From positions 44,280 through 108,279 of the forward strand of contig JBBQSA010000003.1 in assembly GCA_038214295.1 (NCBI GenBank): a stretch of 64,000 nucleotides of DNA, read 5' to 3'. Source of the DNA: SHZI01 sp038214295. Lineage in GTDB: Bacteria > Pseudomonadota > Gammaproteobacteria > Steroidobacterales > GCA-2729495. This document shows, piece by piece, positions 55,137 through 63,448 of the stretch (its first letter is position 1; every line of letters starts with the position of its first letter). The position numbers were made by a program, and so were the translations under genes. Below the pieces are notes generated by a model. That model was not told the origin of the DNA and did no database searches. It saw nothing but the letters and a program-made list of their open reading frames with translations.

Positions 55137-55374
55137 AGCAACCTCGGGGATCATGTTCCGGGTATGGCCGCGCCCAACCTAACCGGAGATCCGCAGCGAG
55201 GGTAGCCGGACAATCGGGTGAGTACGTCCGGATTCTTTCTTTTCCGCTTGCTGCAGAGCTCAAAGGGTATTGGCGGCGACTAGCGGAAGTAATTTGCCGC
55301 TATCTGGCATGCCATTGAACTCGCCAACGACAGGAGGGTGTAGCAGATGGCGACAATGCGACGAGCCGGCTTTG
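55137..55374. other. Non-coding stretch upstream of coiled-coil gene
   Basis: About 240 bp with no supported gene. A putative ribosome site CAGGAGGG at 55331 lies before an ATG (55347) that opens only a 43-codon frame; part of that region is the antitoxin remnant described next. Confidence 0.4.
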
Positions 55375-55501
55375 ATCGCAGTGGCACTTGGCAATATCGC
55401 GTGTGCCTACGGTACGGTGCGCTAACGACAACTCGAGCCTGGGGACCGTGCTTTAGGTCATCAAGGCGTTGGGGATAAAGCTGACGCCCGACGTGGCCTG
55501 A
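55375..55501 (+). pseudogene. Broken HigA-type antitoxin remnant
   Basis: One frame from 55375 reads IAVALGNIACAYGT, matching the start of addiction-module antidote (HigA-like) proteins. Another frame from 55433 reads SSLGTVL-stop-VIKALGIKLTPDVA, matching their C-terminus. The central helix-turn-helix is missing and there is a frameshift and an in-frame stop. The gene is therefore inactive. It lies beside the DUF2283/DUF4258 pair. Confidence 0.6.
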
Positions 55502-55532
55502 CGTCGCGGCAAGATTGACGGCCGATCACGCG

Positions 55533-55754
55533 TCAGGCAGCCGCGATCGTCTCCACCGTGGACGGCAACCGGTCCAGCACCAGCTGCTGCAGATTCACAC
55601 GCTCGCTGGCATTCTCGATGTCGATCCCGACCAGGTGCCCGTCGGCATCGAAATCCAGTACGACGCCATCGGCAACTTCATCGCTGTCGACGCCAGGCCG
55701 GTCAGCGAGGTCGATATACAACGAATCAGTGGCTGCATCGTAGTGAAGCTTCAT
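55533..55754 (-). CDS. DUF2283 protein (putative antitoxin-like partner)
   Basis: A 73-aa protein with the DUF2283 pattern MKLHYDAATDSLYIDLADR ... VADGVVLDFDADGHLVGIDIENAS. Its start overlaps the stop of the upstream DUF4258 gene by 4 bp (ATGA). Such pairs recur in bacterial genomes and behave like type II toxin-antitoxin candidates, which is not proven. Confidence 0.85.
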   Translation of the reverse strand: MKLHYDAATDSLYIDLADRPGVDSDEVADGVVLDFDADGHLVGIDIENASERVNLQQLVLDRLPSTVETIAAA

Positions 55755-55993
55755 GGCCTAAACACCCGATCGGGGAATGCGTTGTGAACGGTGACTCTAT
55801 CGGCAAGCGTTATGACCCTCAAGTAGCGACCCCCCAGCTCGGGGCCGGAACCCCAGTGCCGGTACCGGCCGTTCTGCTGCATCTCGACACGGACGGGCGC
55901 ATCCAGTACGTGCTGGCACCATTCCTTGCGAAGGTACGGGCGCTTCCGCAGAACCTGCGTTTCGAAATAGTGCGTAAACCGGCAGGGGACCAT
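55751..55993 (-). CDS. DUF4258 protein (putative toxin-like partner)
   Basis: An 80-aa protein with RKRPYLRKEWCQHVL and GRYRHWGSGPELGGRYLRVITL, the DUF4258 style of RelE-like small proteins. ATG 55993 is chosen over a TTG three codons upstream. Followed directly by the DUF2283 gene. Confidence 0.75.
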   Translation of the reverse strand: MVPCRFTHYFETQVLRKRPYLRKEWCQHVLDAPVRVEMQQNGRYRHWGSGPELGGRYLRVITLADRVTVHNAFPDRVFRP

Positions 55994-56102
55994 GCCCGCC
56001 AACGTTGCAGCGGCGCTCCAACGACGTCACGTCGGGTTTCAGGGGATTTTGTCGGGATACGGCGACCCTTTCGCCATCGAAGGCGGGCGAAAACCGGGTT
56101 AC

Positions 56103-58064
56103 CTACTCCCCAACCAGCCCCGACGGCCCGGGCGGCTGGCCCAGCATGAGCCGCAATAACGTCGCATCCTGGGCGTTCACCACGCCATTGCAGTTCAGAT
56201 CGCCCACGTTGTAGGTCGGGCCGGGAGTGCCGGCACCCAGCAGGTTGCGGAGAAGGATCATGTCCTGGGCGTTGGTGACACCGTTGTTGGTGAAATCCCC
56301 GTCGCACTGGTTGCCGTAGCCGTCTTCGTCGGAGTCGCACTGGATCGGGTTCGCCACCAGCGTGCAGTTGTCCTCGCTGTCCGGAATGCCATCACCATCG
56401 GCATCCGGGCCGGCCGCTTCGGTCGTGCTGGTGAAAGTCGCGGAGACTCCGCCGACGGTCAGCACCGTCGAGGTGTCTGTGAGCGCGGTGGCGGCACTCG
56501 TGTGGCGGACAGCGACCTGTGACCAGTAGGGGAGCGTGCCGGGAAGGGCCGTGAATTCACCGTAGTCGACCGAATACTCCCCGCCGACGATGGAGATCTC
56601 GACCGGCACAGTAAAGCCGACGATCGTGACCCTGTCTGATTCAATGTCGGCGTTCCGCGGCACGTCCACCTGGTCCGTGAAGGAGAACGCATCGGGTATC
56701 GCATCCTGCGGGACGATATCGACGTCCACGATCGCCGTATCAACGGCACCGACGGCATCCGCCACGCTGTAGACGAAGTTGTCGGGCCCTGTGGCACCGA
56801 GGTCGGCAACATAGGTAATGGTCATCGCCGCTGCCGGACCGGCGGGACTGATGGCCGCAATCGTGCCCTTGGTGGGCGGCGTCGTTACCGTGATCGTTAC
56901 CGGATCGGTGAAGTACTGGTCGTTGCCCCCGACGTAGAGAACTATAGGCGTATCTTCGACGGCCGTGAAAACCCCGTCATCGACCGCGTCTGCCGGCGCC
57001 GCCACCGGGAGGGCGCCCAGGTCGGCCAGGAATATGCCGTGATTGCCGCGGCCGAGAATGCGGGTGCCATCGTGGGAAACGTCCAGGATCTCATCGAGCG
57101 ACCAACCGGACAGGTTGATGGCGCCCAGCGAAAGCAGCACGTCACGCAACTTGCGCATACCGTCGGCCGCAGTCCAGATGAAGGCACCCTGGCTGGTCGA
57201 ACCGAGGATCGTGCCGCCGTCGCCGGAAACGTGGGTGCCCTTGCTACTGTATCCACCTGCCAGCGTTCCGAGCCCGACAATGCCTGTGGCGGCGGTCCAG
57301 CGGAAGGCCTCGGAGCTTAGGGACGCGCTAGTCGAGACGCCCGTCACCACGGCGCCGTCGTCGGACACGGCCAGTGCCCGACCGTTCACCCGCCCGCCGG
57401 GCAGATCCCCGACGGCGATGAGTCCATTGCTGGTATCCCAGCGGAAGGCTGCGCCTGTCGACGGATCCGAACCGCTGCTGCCCACGAGGAACTGGCCGTT
57501 CGCCGAGACGCCTTCGGCCGCGCCGCTGTACGTGAAGCCCGGGAGATAGCCGAGGGCCTGCATGCCCGTCGCCTCAGTCCAGCGGATCGGCATATAGCCG
57601 CCGATGACCGGTCGGGCACCAAAGCCCGCAATAACACTGCCGTCAGCGGAGACGCCGTAGGCGACGCTCTCCACATTTCCACCGGGCAGCGTACCCAGCG
57701 TTTGCCGGCCGCCGAGCAGGGTCCAGCGGAAGGCCACCGCGCCGCCGTAGCGATCCTTGCCGATAACCGTGTGTCCGTCGCCGGAGAGCCCCAGCACCCA
57801 GTTTCCCTGGCTCGTCGCGGGGATGTACCCGATGAGTGAGGGACCAGTGACCGGACTCCAGTCATAAACGCTCTGCCCGTACGTCCAGTCCAGGCCAATC
57901 GACACGACGCTCACGTGCCCGGGGATGGGCGAGAGCCGGGCCTGATCCACGCGCGACACATTGTTCACCGGCCGGAAATCGGCGGCGTTGGCCATTGCTG
58001 CCAGCCCGAGTACCGCGAGTGTCCCGGCGCATCCGGGCAATCGGCGCTGTCCAGAATGTTTCAT
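56103..58064 (-). CDS. Secreted HAF-repeat protein with type 3 and dockerin-like repeats
   Basis: A 653-aa exported protein. Signal peptide (about 1-28), then about six extracellular HAF-type repeats (AFRWT...G...LGTLPGG...AYGVSADGSVIAG; about 60-340), an Ig/cadherin-like region (about 360-540), a calcium-binding DADGDGIPDSEDNC segment, and two dockerin-type calcium loops (DFTNNGVTNAQDMILLRNLL and DLNCNGVVNAQDATLLRLML). Possibly part of a cell-surface complex. No cohesin gene is present nearby. Conserved function unknown. Confidence 0.85.
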   Translation of the reverse strand: MKHSGQRRLPGCAGTLAVLGLAAMANAADFRPVNNVSRVDQARLSPIPGHVSVVSIGLDWTYGQSVYDWSPVTGPSLIGYIPATSQGNWVLGLSGDGHTVIGKDRYGGAVAFRWTLLGGRQTLGTLPGGNVESVAYGVSADGSVIAGFGARPVIGGYMPIRWTEATGMQALGYLPGFTYSGAAEGVSANGQFLVGSSGSDPSTGAAFRWDTSNGLIAVGDLPGGRVNGRALAVSDDGAVVTGVSTSASLSSEAFRWTAATGIVGLGTLAGGYSSKGTHVSGDGGTILGSTSQGAFIWTAADGMRKLRDVLLSLGAINLSGWSLDEILDVSHDGTRILGRGNHGIFLADLGALPVAAPADAVDDGVFTAVEDTPIVLYVGGNDQYFTDPVTITVTTPPTKGTIAAISPAGPAAAMTITYVADLGATGPDNFVYSVADAVGAVDTAIVDVDIVPQDAIPDAFSFTDQVDVPRNADIESDRVTIVGFTVPVEISIVGGEYSVDYGEFTALPGTLPYWSQVAVRHTSAATALTDTSTVLTVGGVSATFTSTTEAAGPDADGDGIPDSEDNCTLVANPIQCDSDEDGYGNQCDGDFTNNGVTNAQDMILLRNLLGAGTPGPTYNVGDLNCNGVVNAQDATLLRLMLGQPPGPSGLVGE

Positions 58065-58284
58065 CAGATTTCCAGTGGCCACGGCCTGGCCGTTTTGCGT
58101 CGCTCTTCACCTCGCACGGCGACTTACGCGACACGGTAGCGAATCACCCGCTGGAGTGAGCGCGCTTTTGCATAAGGGCGAATTCGCTTGCGCGCAGGCT
58201 CACCTGCCGATCGAGACTAGCGCCATGCGGCGCGAGAAAGGGTGACGACCAGCGCATTACGGTAAAAGGCCCGCAGCACCTGCA

Positions 58285-58503
58285 GAGTCTGGATCCTCGT
58301 GCTGGCCACAAACTTGCGGCGGGATGCCGGGCGATCAGGTTCGCACTCTCCGTAACCATGAGCCAGACAGTGGCAGGGATCGGAACGGTGCCAATATCGA
58401 TCACCAACGGCAATTGCCAATTGCTACCCGCCCCGGCTTTGGCATCCCCTTGCCAGGTGATATTCAGCGAATCAGCGTAGTTCGCGCCTGGATTTGCAGG
58501 CCG
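58285..58503 (-). pseudogene. Remnant of a second VPxPA-CTERM protein
   Basis: The minus strand reads ANYADSLNITWQGDAK, then GTVPIPATVWL, matching the sorting-signal context of exosortase substrates. The hydrophobic helix and Arg tail that should follow are scrambled by frameshifts (an RRK-like tail is found in another frame near 58320). It lies directly downstream of an intact VPIPA-CTERM gene. Confidence 0.5.
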
Positions 58504-58509
58504 CCAGGA

Positions 58510-59205
58510 TCAGACGCCCGATCGTCGCCTCACGACACCCAGCAACCCCAGCGCCCCGCCAAACAGCCAGGCCGCAGCCGGAATCGGGACAACCGTAAGG
58601 TTCCAGCGATAGCCGTTGTTGAACTTGCCCGCTGGAAGGGTCGTACAAGGGCCGGTGCAGGTGGCATTGCGCAGGACCAGCGCGCTGCCATCCCAGCTGA
58701 CGGTCGTCATGCTGTCATAGGTCGCGATGCTCTCCTGGGGTCCGGCAGCAAAGTCGTCGCCACCAACGGTCCGAGAAACCGCCGTACCCGGGCCCCAGGT
58801 GGTAGTCGATTCACTGGTGAAGTTGGCACCAAAGCTATAGTTGCCACAGATACTGGCGCCGACGTTGCCGCCAAAATTGCCTTCGGTGCAGACAAAGCTG
58901 GCGGCGCTCGTCGCGCCACCGTTACCCATGACGAGACCCGTGATCGAGTGCCGGAACAGTGTGCTCGTCGGCGCCGTGTTCAGGCGGGCGTTAACCGTGC
59001 CGCCGGTCTGCGCAAGCAGTTGGGTGACATCGTCGTAGCTGAAGGTCGCGGTCGAGGATGTGATGTTGAGGGCATAGCCGGAATTGGCACTGTTGTTGTA
59101 TTGGGCGATTGTCGTGAGCTGCACGTTCCACGTGGCAGCGTCTGCAGAGCCTCCGCCGAAGGTCGCGGCGACCGCCGCGGCGAGAGTGGCTGATCTTGCT
59201 TTCAT
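58510..59205 (-). CDS. VPxPA-CTERM sorting-domain protein (exosortase substrate)
   Basis: A 231-aa exported protein. Signal peptide (about 1-23), a beta-rich body with Asn/Ser/Thr, and a C-terminal VPIPAAAWLFGGALGLLGVVRRRSG: motif, hydrophobic helix and Arg cluster, the exosortase/PEP-CTERM-type sorting signal. ATG 59205 removes a 19-residue non-signal extension. Exosortase is elsewhere in the genome. Confidence 0.88.
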   Translation of the reverse strand: MKARSATLAAAVAATFGGGSADAATWNVQLTTIAQYNNSANSGYALNITSSTATFSYDDVTQLLAQTGGTVNARLNTAPTSTLFRHSITGLVMGNGGATSAASFVCTEGNFGGNVGASICGNYSFGANFTSESTTTWGPGTAVSRTVGGDDFAAGPQESIATYDSMTTVSWDGSALVLRNATCTGPCTTLPAGKFNNGYRWNLTVVPIPAAAWLFGGALGLLGVVRRRSGV

Positions 59206-59328
59206 GACAGGTCGCTTCCAGTGACTACTTGGCGATTTATACACCATCCCTTCCCACCCCAATCCCGAAGCAATTAGACATAAGCACCAGCGACAGGTAG
59301 CAGTGTCAGGCAGGGTGTAGAGCCTGAA

Positions 59329-59922
59329 TTACTCGAGGACCGCCTTGTAGATCGATTGCTTCGGCTGGGCAAACACGCGGCGCACCATGGGTACAAAGAA
59401 ATCCAGGCCCAGCGTCTCGGCCTTTGCGTCAAATGCCGGACCATCGTAGCGGGCGCAGAACTCCTCGGTACGCGCGAAACACGCGTGACTGCGAAACGCC
59501 TCGCGCAGGTCCCGGTCCATGCCGATGTGGTGGAAGAAGTAATAACTCTGGAAGATCCCGTGGTGCTGCACCATCCAGTGGTTCTCGGCCGACACGAACG
59601 GCTTGAGAATCGCCGCCGGGATGTCCGGGTGATTGTAGGTGCCCAGGGTGTCGCCGATATCGTGCAGCAGCGCGCACACCACGTACTCCTCGTCGCGCCC
59701 GTCCCGGTGGGCACGCGTCGCGGTTTGCAGCGAATGGGTCAGCCGGTCGACGGGAAAGCCGCCGAAGTCGCCATCCAGTAGCCGCAGGTGGGCCAGGATC
59801 CGGTCTGGCAGTGCTTTTGCGTACGGCGCGAACTGGGCGAGGATGATCTTCCAGTCGTCTTTCGTGCTGCCTTCCATGCTGGTGAACGCAGCACGCGCCG
59901 AACCCCCGGTATCCGTGGTCAT
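59329..59922 (-). CDS. HD-domain protein
   Basis: A 197-aa protein with the metal-binding pattern H (LTHSLQTATRA) ... ALLHDIGDTLGTYNH, an HD-type phosphohydrolase fold. Substrate unknown; the arrangement resembles HD proteins linked to PhnZ-type oxygenases, though this is uncertain. The HD pair near residues 87-88 is intact. Confidence 0.78.
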   Translation of the reverse strand: MTTDTGGSARAAFTSMEGSTKDDWKIILAQFAPYAKALPDRILAHLRLLDGDFGGFPVDRLTHSLQTATRAHRDGRDEEYVVCALLHDIGDTLGTYNHPDIPAAILKPFVSAENHWMVQHHGIFQSYYFFHHIGMDRDLREAFRSHACFARTEEFCARYDGPAFDAKAETLGLDFFVPMVRRVFAQPKQSIYKAVLE

Positions 59923-59972
59923 ATTGATTCTTCCCGCCTGCTGTCGAACGCGTCAGAGCGCTCGCCAGAATC

Positions 59973-60566
59973 CTACGCCAGCTGTCGGTGCATGAACTCC
60001 GCCACCGCCGCCTGGGCCCGGGCCAGCTGCTCTCGGGAGAGCTTGCCGGTGACGACCTCCAGGTTCTGCTGCGCCGACGGGTGGCCCTGGAGGGCGGCCA
60101 GCGTCCACCACTGGTAGACCTCGCCGAGATCCGGCTCGCCGGCGGCACCGTTATATAGGAGCGCGCCCAGGTTGAACTGGGCCTTCGGGTGGCCGGCGGT
60201 TGCGGCCATCCGGAAGCAGTGGACGGCGGCCGTCGGGTTCTGCGCCACGCCCGTACCGTTGAAGTACATGAGTCCCAGGTTCACCTGGGCGTCGGCGTTG
60301 CCCTGGTCGGCCGCCCGCCGGTACCACTCGACCGCGGCCGCCTCGTCCTTCCCGACCCCGTCGCCGGCGTCGTGCATCAGGCCGAGATGCAGCTGGGCCT
60401 CCGCGTGCCCCTGGTCGGCGGCCAGCCGGTACCAGCGCGCGGCTTCGGCGGGCTCGCGGCCCGTGCCATCCTCATTGCCGTTGTCGTACCGGAGTGCCAG
60501 CTGGTACTGGGAGTCCGCGTCACCGCCGTCCGCGGCCCGGCTGAGTTCATCAAGTTCTGCTGCCAT
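59973..60566 (-). CDS. Sel1-repeat (TPR-like) protein
   Basis: A 197-aa protein made of about five Sel1-like repeats of the form ADAQVNLGLMYFNGTGVAQNPTAAVHCFRMAA. No signal peptide is seen from ATG 60566, so it is probably a cytosolic protein-interaction scaffold. Divergent from argR. Confidence 0.83.
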   Translation of the reverse strand: MAAELDELSRAADGGDADSQYQLALRYDNGNEDGTGREPAEAARWYRLAADQGHAEAQLHLGLMHDAGDGVGKDEAAAVEWYRRAADQGNADAQVNLGLMYFNGTGVAQNPTAAVHCFRMAATAGHPKAQFNLGALLYNGAAGEPDLGEVYQWWTLAALQGHPSAQQNLEVVTGKLSREQLARAQAAVAEFMHRQLA

Positions 60567-60599
60567 CCGGGAATTGTAGACAGGCGGCGACACAGGTGC

Positions 60600-60627
60600 T
60601 TGACACCCGCAGCGTTCTGGATACTAT
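60600..60627 (+). promoter_or_regulatory. Sigma70 promoter of the arginine operon
   Basis: TTGACA (60600-60605), 16 nt, TACTAT (60622-60627): a perfect -35 and a 5 of 6 -10 match. The transcription start is expected near 60634, about 30 nt before the argR start codon. No clear ARG box was recognised. Confidence 0.78.
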
Positions 60628-60662
60628 GCGCATCCCTTCGGTCTTATGTGCATGGAGACCAG

Positions 60663-61130
60663 GTGCCCATTTCGGCCGAGCAACGGGAGCAGCGGCAGCA
60701 GGCGATCCTGAAGATCCTGCGCCGCCAGCACGTCAACCGGCAGGACGAGCTGGTGGACCTGCTCCGAAAGCGCGGTATCGAGGCGACCCAGTCCAGCATC
60801 AGCCGGGACCTGCGCCAGCTCGGCATTTCCAAGCTGGGCCAGGAATACCGGCCGGTCGTCGAGGGCGAGGCAGCCGAGACGGCCCGCGACCTGGGGATGC
60901 TGGCGGAGTTCGTGGTGGAGACCCGCACGGCGGGCCCCTACCAGACCGTGGTGAAGACCGTCGCGGGCGCGGCCGGCCAGGTGGCCCTGGCGCTGGACCG
61001 CAGCGGCTGGCCGGAGATCGTGGGCACGGTGTCCGGCGACGACACTATTTTTATAGCCACCAGCACGGGTGGCGAGCAGAGGCGGCTGGTGGCGAAGCTC
61101 CGGGCGCGGTTCAACGAGAGGCAGACATGA
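60663..61130 (+). CDS. argR: Arginine repressor ArgR
   Basis: A 155-aa regulator. N-terminal winged helix (REQRQQAILKILRRQHVNRQDELVDLLRKRG, then QSSISRDLRQLGI) and a C-terminal arginine-binding hexamerisation domain (VGTVSGDDTIFIATS). The start is GTG with GGAG five bases upstream. Its TGA overlaps the argG start (ATGA). Confidence 0.92.
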   Translation: MPISAEQREQRQQAILKILRRQHVNRQDELVDLLRKRGIEATQSSISRDLRQLGISKLGQEYRPVVEGEAAETARDLGMLAEFVVETRTAGPYQTVVKTVAGAAGQVALALDRSGWPEIVGTVSGDDTIFIATSTGGEQRRLVAKLRARFNERQT

Positions 61131-62359
61131 CCACCGACATGAAAGCGCAGAAGAACACGTCACCGATCATCCTCGGCTTCTCGGGGGGGCTCGACACTTC
61201 CTTCTGTGTGCCCTGGATGAAGGAGCACTACGGCCGGCCGGTGGTCACGGTGACCATCGACACGGGCGGCATCGACGCCGCGGCAGCGAAGGACCTGGAG
61301 CAGCGGTCGAAGGCGCTGGGCGCCATCGAGCACCTGCTGGTCGAGGCCCGGCCGGTGTTCTTCGACCGGGTGCTGAAATACCTGATCTTCGGCAACGTCC
61401 GCCGCGGGCACCTCTATCCCCTGTGCGTGGGCGCCGAGCGCGGCATCCAGGCCACGCTGCTGGCCGAGCTGGCCAAGACCCGGGGCAGCCAGACGGTCGC
61501 CCACGGCTGCACGGCCGCGGGTAACGACCAGGTGCGCTTCGAAGTGGCCCTGCGCACGATCGCGCCCGGCCTCGAGGTGCTGGCGCCCGTCCGGGACCAG
61601 GGCTTCATCCGCTCCGAGCAGCAGAAGTACCTGGAGCAGCACGGCTTCCCGGTGCCTGTGAAGGGCTCCGCCTACTCCATCAACCGGGGACTCTGGGGCG
61701 TGACCGTGGGCGGCCGCGAAACCCTGGACTCGAAGGAGTCGATCCCCGAGGACGCCTGGGTGCTGTCCCCGAACGCCTTCGACAAGCCCCGGCCCGCGGT
61801 CCGGCACACCATCAGCTTCACGCAGGGCGTGCCGACGGCGCTCGACGGCAAGAAGCTGGACCCGGTCACGCTGATCGAGACGCTGGAGGCGGTCGCCGGC
61901 CCCTACGGCATCGGCCGGGGCATCCACGTGGGCGACACCGTGCTCGGTACCAAGGGCCGGGTCGCCTTCGAGGCGCCGGCCGCGGACATCCTGCTCACCG
62001 CCCACCGGGAACTTGAGAAGCTCGTGCTCTCCGGTCCCCAGCAGCGGATCAAGGACCAGGTGGCCACCCAGTACGGGGACTTCGTCCACGAGGGCAAGCA
62101 GCTGGACCCCGTGTGCCGGGACATCGAGGCGCTACTCACCTCGTCCCAGCTGCGCGTGACCGGCGACGTGAAGATCGTGCTCCGGCCCGGCAACCTGTTC
62201 ATCGAGGGCGTGATCTCGCCCCACTCGCTGATGGCGGCCACGAAGGGCGTCTACGGCGAGAAGGCCGGCGAGTGGACACCTGCCGACGCACTCGGCTATT
62301 CCCGGATCCTGTCGCTGCCCGGCATCCTGCAGACGCGGGCCGCCGGCGACAAGACCTGA
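61127..62359 (+). CDS. argG: Argininosuccinate synthase
   Basis: A 410-aa enzyme joining citrulline and aspartate with ATP. PP-loop LGFSGGLDTSF near the start, HGCTAAGNDQVRFE, SAYSINRGLWG and GAGRGIHVG-like GIGRGIHVGD. Similar to the xanthomonad-type ArgG. Overlaps argR by 4 bp. Confidence 0.95.
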   Translation: MTTDMKAQKNTSPIILGFSGGLDTSFCVPWMKEHYGRPVVTVTIDTGGIDAAAAKDLEQRSKALGAIEHLLVEARPVFFDRVLKYLIFGNVRRGHLYPLCVGAERGIQATLLAELAKTRGSQTVAHGCTAAGNDQVRFEVALRTIAPGLEVLAPVRDQGFIRSEQQKYLEQHGFPVPVKGSAYSINRGLWGVTVGGRETLDSKESIPEDAWVLSPNAFDKPRPAVRHTISFTQGVPTALDGKKLDPVTLIETLEAVAGPYGIGRGIHVGDTVLGTKGRVAFEAPAADILLTAHRELEKLVLSGPQQRIKDQVATQYGDFVHEGKQLDPVCRDIEALLTSSQLRVTGDVKIVLRPGNLFIEGVISPHSLMAATKGVYGEKAGEWTPADALGYSRILSLPGILQTRAAGDKT

Positions 62360-62391
62360 CCAACTGCCCTGAACAACCGAACCGGGACGCC

Positions 62392-63447
62392 ATGAAAACT
62401 GTCATCGCCGACAAGATCGCCTCGATCGCCCAGCACCTGAACCTGAAGCGGGAGCTACGGGTGAGCGCAGACATTCCCTGTGAGGAGGGCGTGGTGGTCG
62501 CCGCCGAGGTGCTGAACAACAAGAACACCTACAACCAGCTGGAACTCACCAGCGGGCGCATGGCCGTCGTCAAGAAAGGCGACATCATCGTGGGCGCGCT
62601 CGGCCAACGGAAGGCGCTGTTCGGCTATTCGGGCCACATCCCGGAGAAGCTGGCCGTGGGCGACACCCTGCAGCTGCTCAACATGGGCGGCGTGATCGGC
62701 GTGTGCGACTCGGTGAACGCCAGCTTCGGCCAGCCCTTCGACACACGGGTGCTGGGCGCGGTGCTGGACTTCCCCTACCTGGGCCAGCGCATCGGCGTCC
62801 CTGCCCGGATCGGCATGGAGAAGCTCGCCGCCACGCCGGCGGTGGACACCCAGGGTGTGCCTATCGTGGCGATTGCGGGCACCTGCATGAACTCGGGAAA
62901 AACTGCGGCCGCCTGCGCCATCGTGAGCCGGCTCCGGCATCACGGCCACACGGTCGATGCCTTCAAGGCCACGGGGGTGTCCCTGCGGCGGGATATCCTG
63001 GCGATGGAAGACGCCGGTGCGCGCTCGACGCTGATCTTCACGGACTTCGGCGTGGCCTGCACAACGGGGCTGAACGGCCCGGCGGTCACGCGCACGATGA
63101 TGACGCGTCTCGCCGCGAACAAGCCGGACGTGATCGTCTTCGAGCTGGGCGACGGCATCCTGGGCGCCTACGGCGTCGAGGCGATCCTGAAGGACGCAGG
63201 CATCCGCGACTCACTGAGCTGCCTCGTGCTCTGTGCCAACGACCCCGTCGCGGCCTGGGGCGGCGTGAAGCTGCTGCGGGAAGACTTTGGCATAGAGCCA
63301 GGGATAGTCACTGGCCCGGCCACCGACAACGACGTGGGCAAGGAGATCATCGTGCAGCGCATGGGCGTGAAGGCCATCAACGCGGTCACGGATTCCATGC
63401 AGCTCGGCGACGCCGTGACGACCCACATCGGCCTTAAGCTGACCTGA
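62392..63447 (+). CDS. P-loop protein of unknown function in the arginine operon
   Basis: A 351-aa protein. The N-terminal part (about 1-155) is a beta-rich domain with repeated Val/Gly patterns. The C-terminal part (about 160-350) has a P-loop AIAGTCMNSGKTAAACAIV and DVIVFELGDGILGAYG. The order recalls DUF1611-type proteins, one of which (DgcN) acetylates D-glutamate toward arginine-pathway intermediates, but this similarity is an inference from memory. It is 32 bp after argG and 1 bp before argC. Confidence 0.6.
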   Translation: MKTVIADKIASIAQHLNLKRELRVSADIPCEEGVVVAAEVLNNKNTYNQLELTSGRMAVVKKGDIIVGALGQRKALFGYSGHIPEKLAVGDTLQLLNMGGVIGVCDSVNASFGQPFDTRVLGAVLDFPYLGQRIGVPARIGMEKLAATPAVDTQGVPIVAIAGTCMNSGKTAAACAIVSRLRHHGHTVDAFKATGVSLRRDILAMEDAGARSTLIFTDFGVACTTGLNGPAVTRTMMTRLAANKPDVIVFELGDGILGAYGVEAILKDAGIRDSLSCLVLCANDPVAAWGGVKLLREDFGIEPGIVTGPATDNDVGKEIIVQRMGVKAINAVTDSMQLGDAVTTHIGLKLT

Positions 63448-63448
63448 C

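Noticed and set aside
56066..56095. Hairpin TTTCGCC/GGCGAAA as terminator
   Set aside because: It lies downstream on neither strand with a U tract, and the loop is long.
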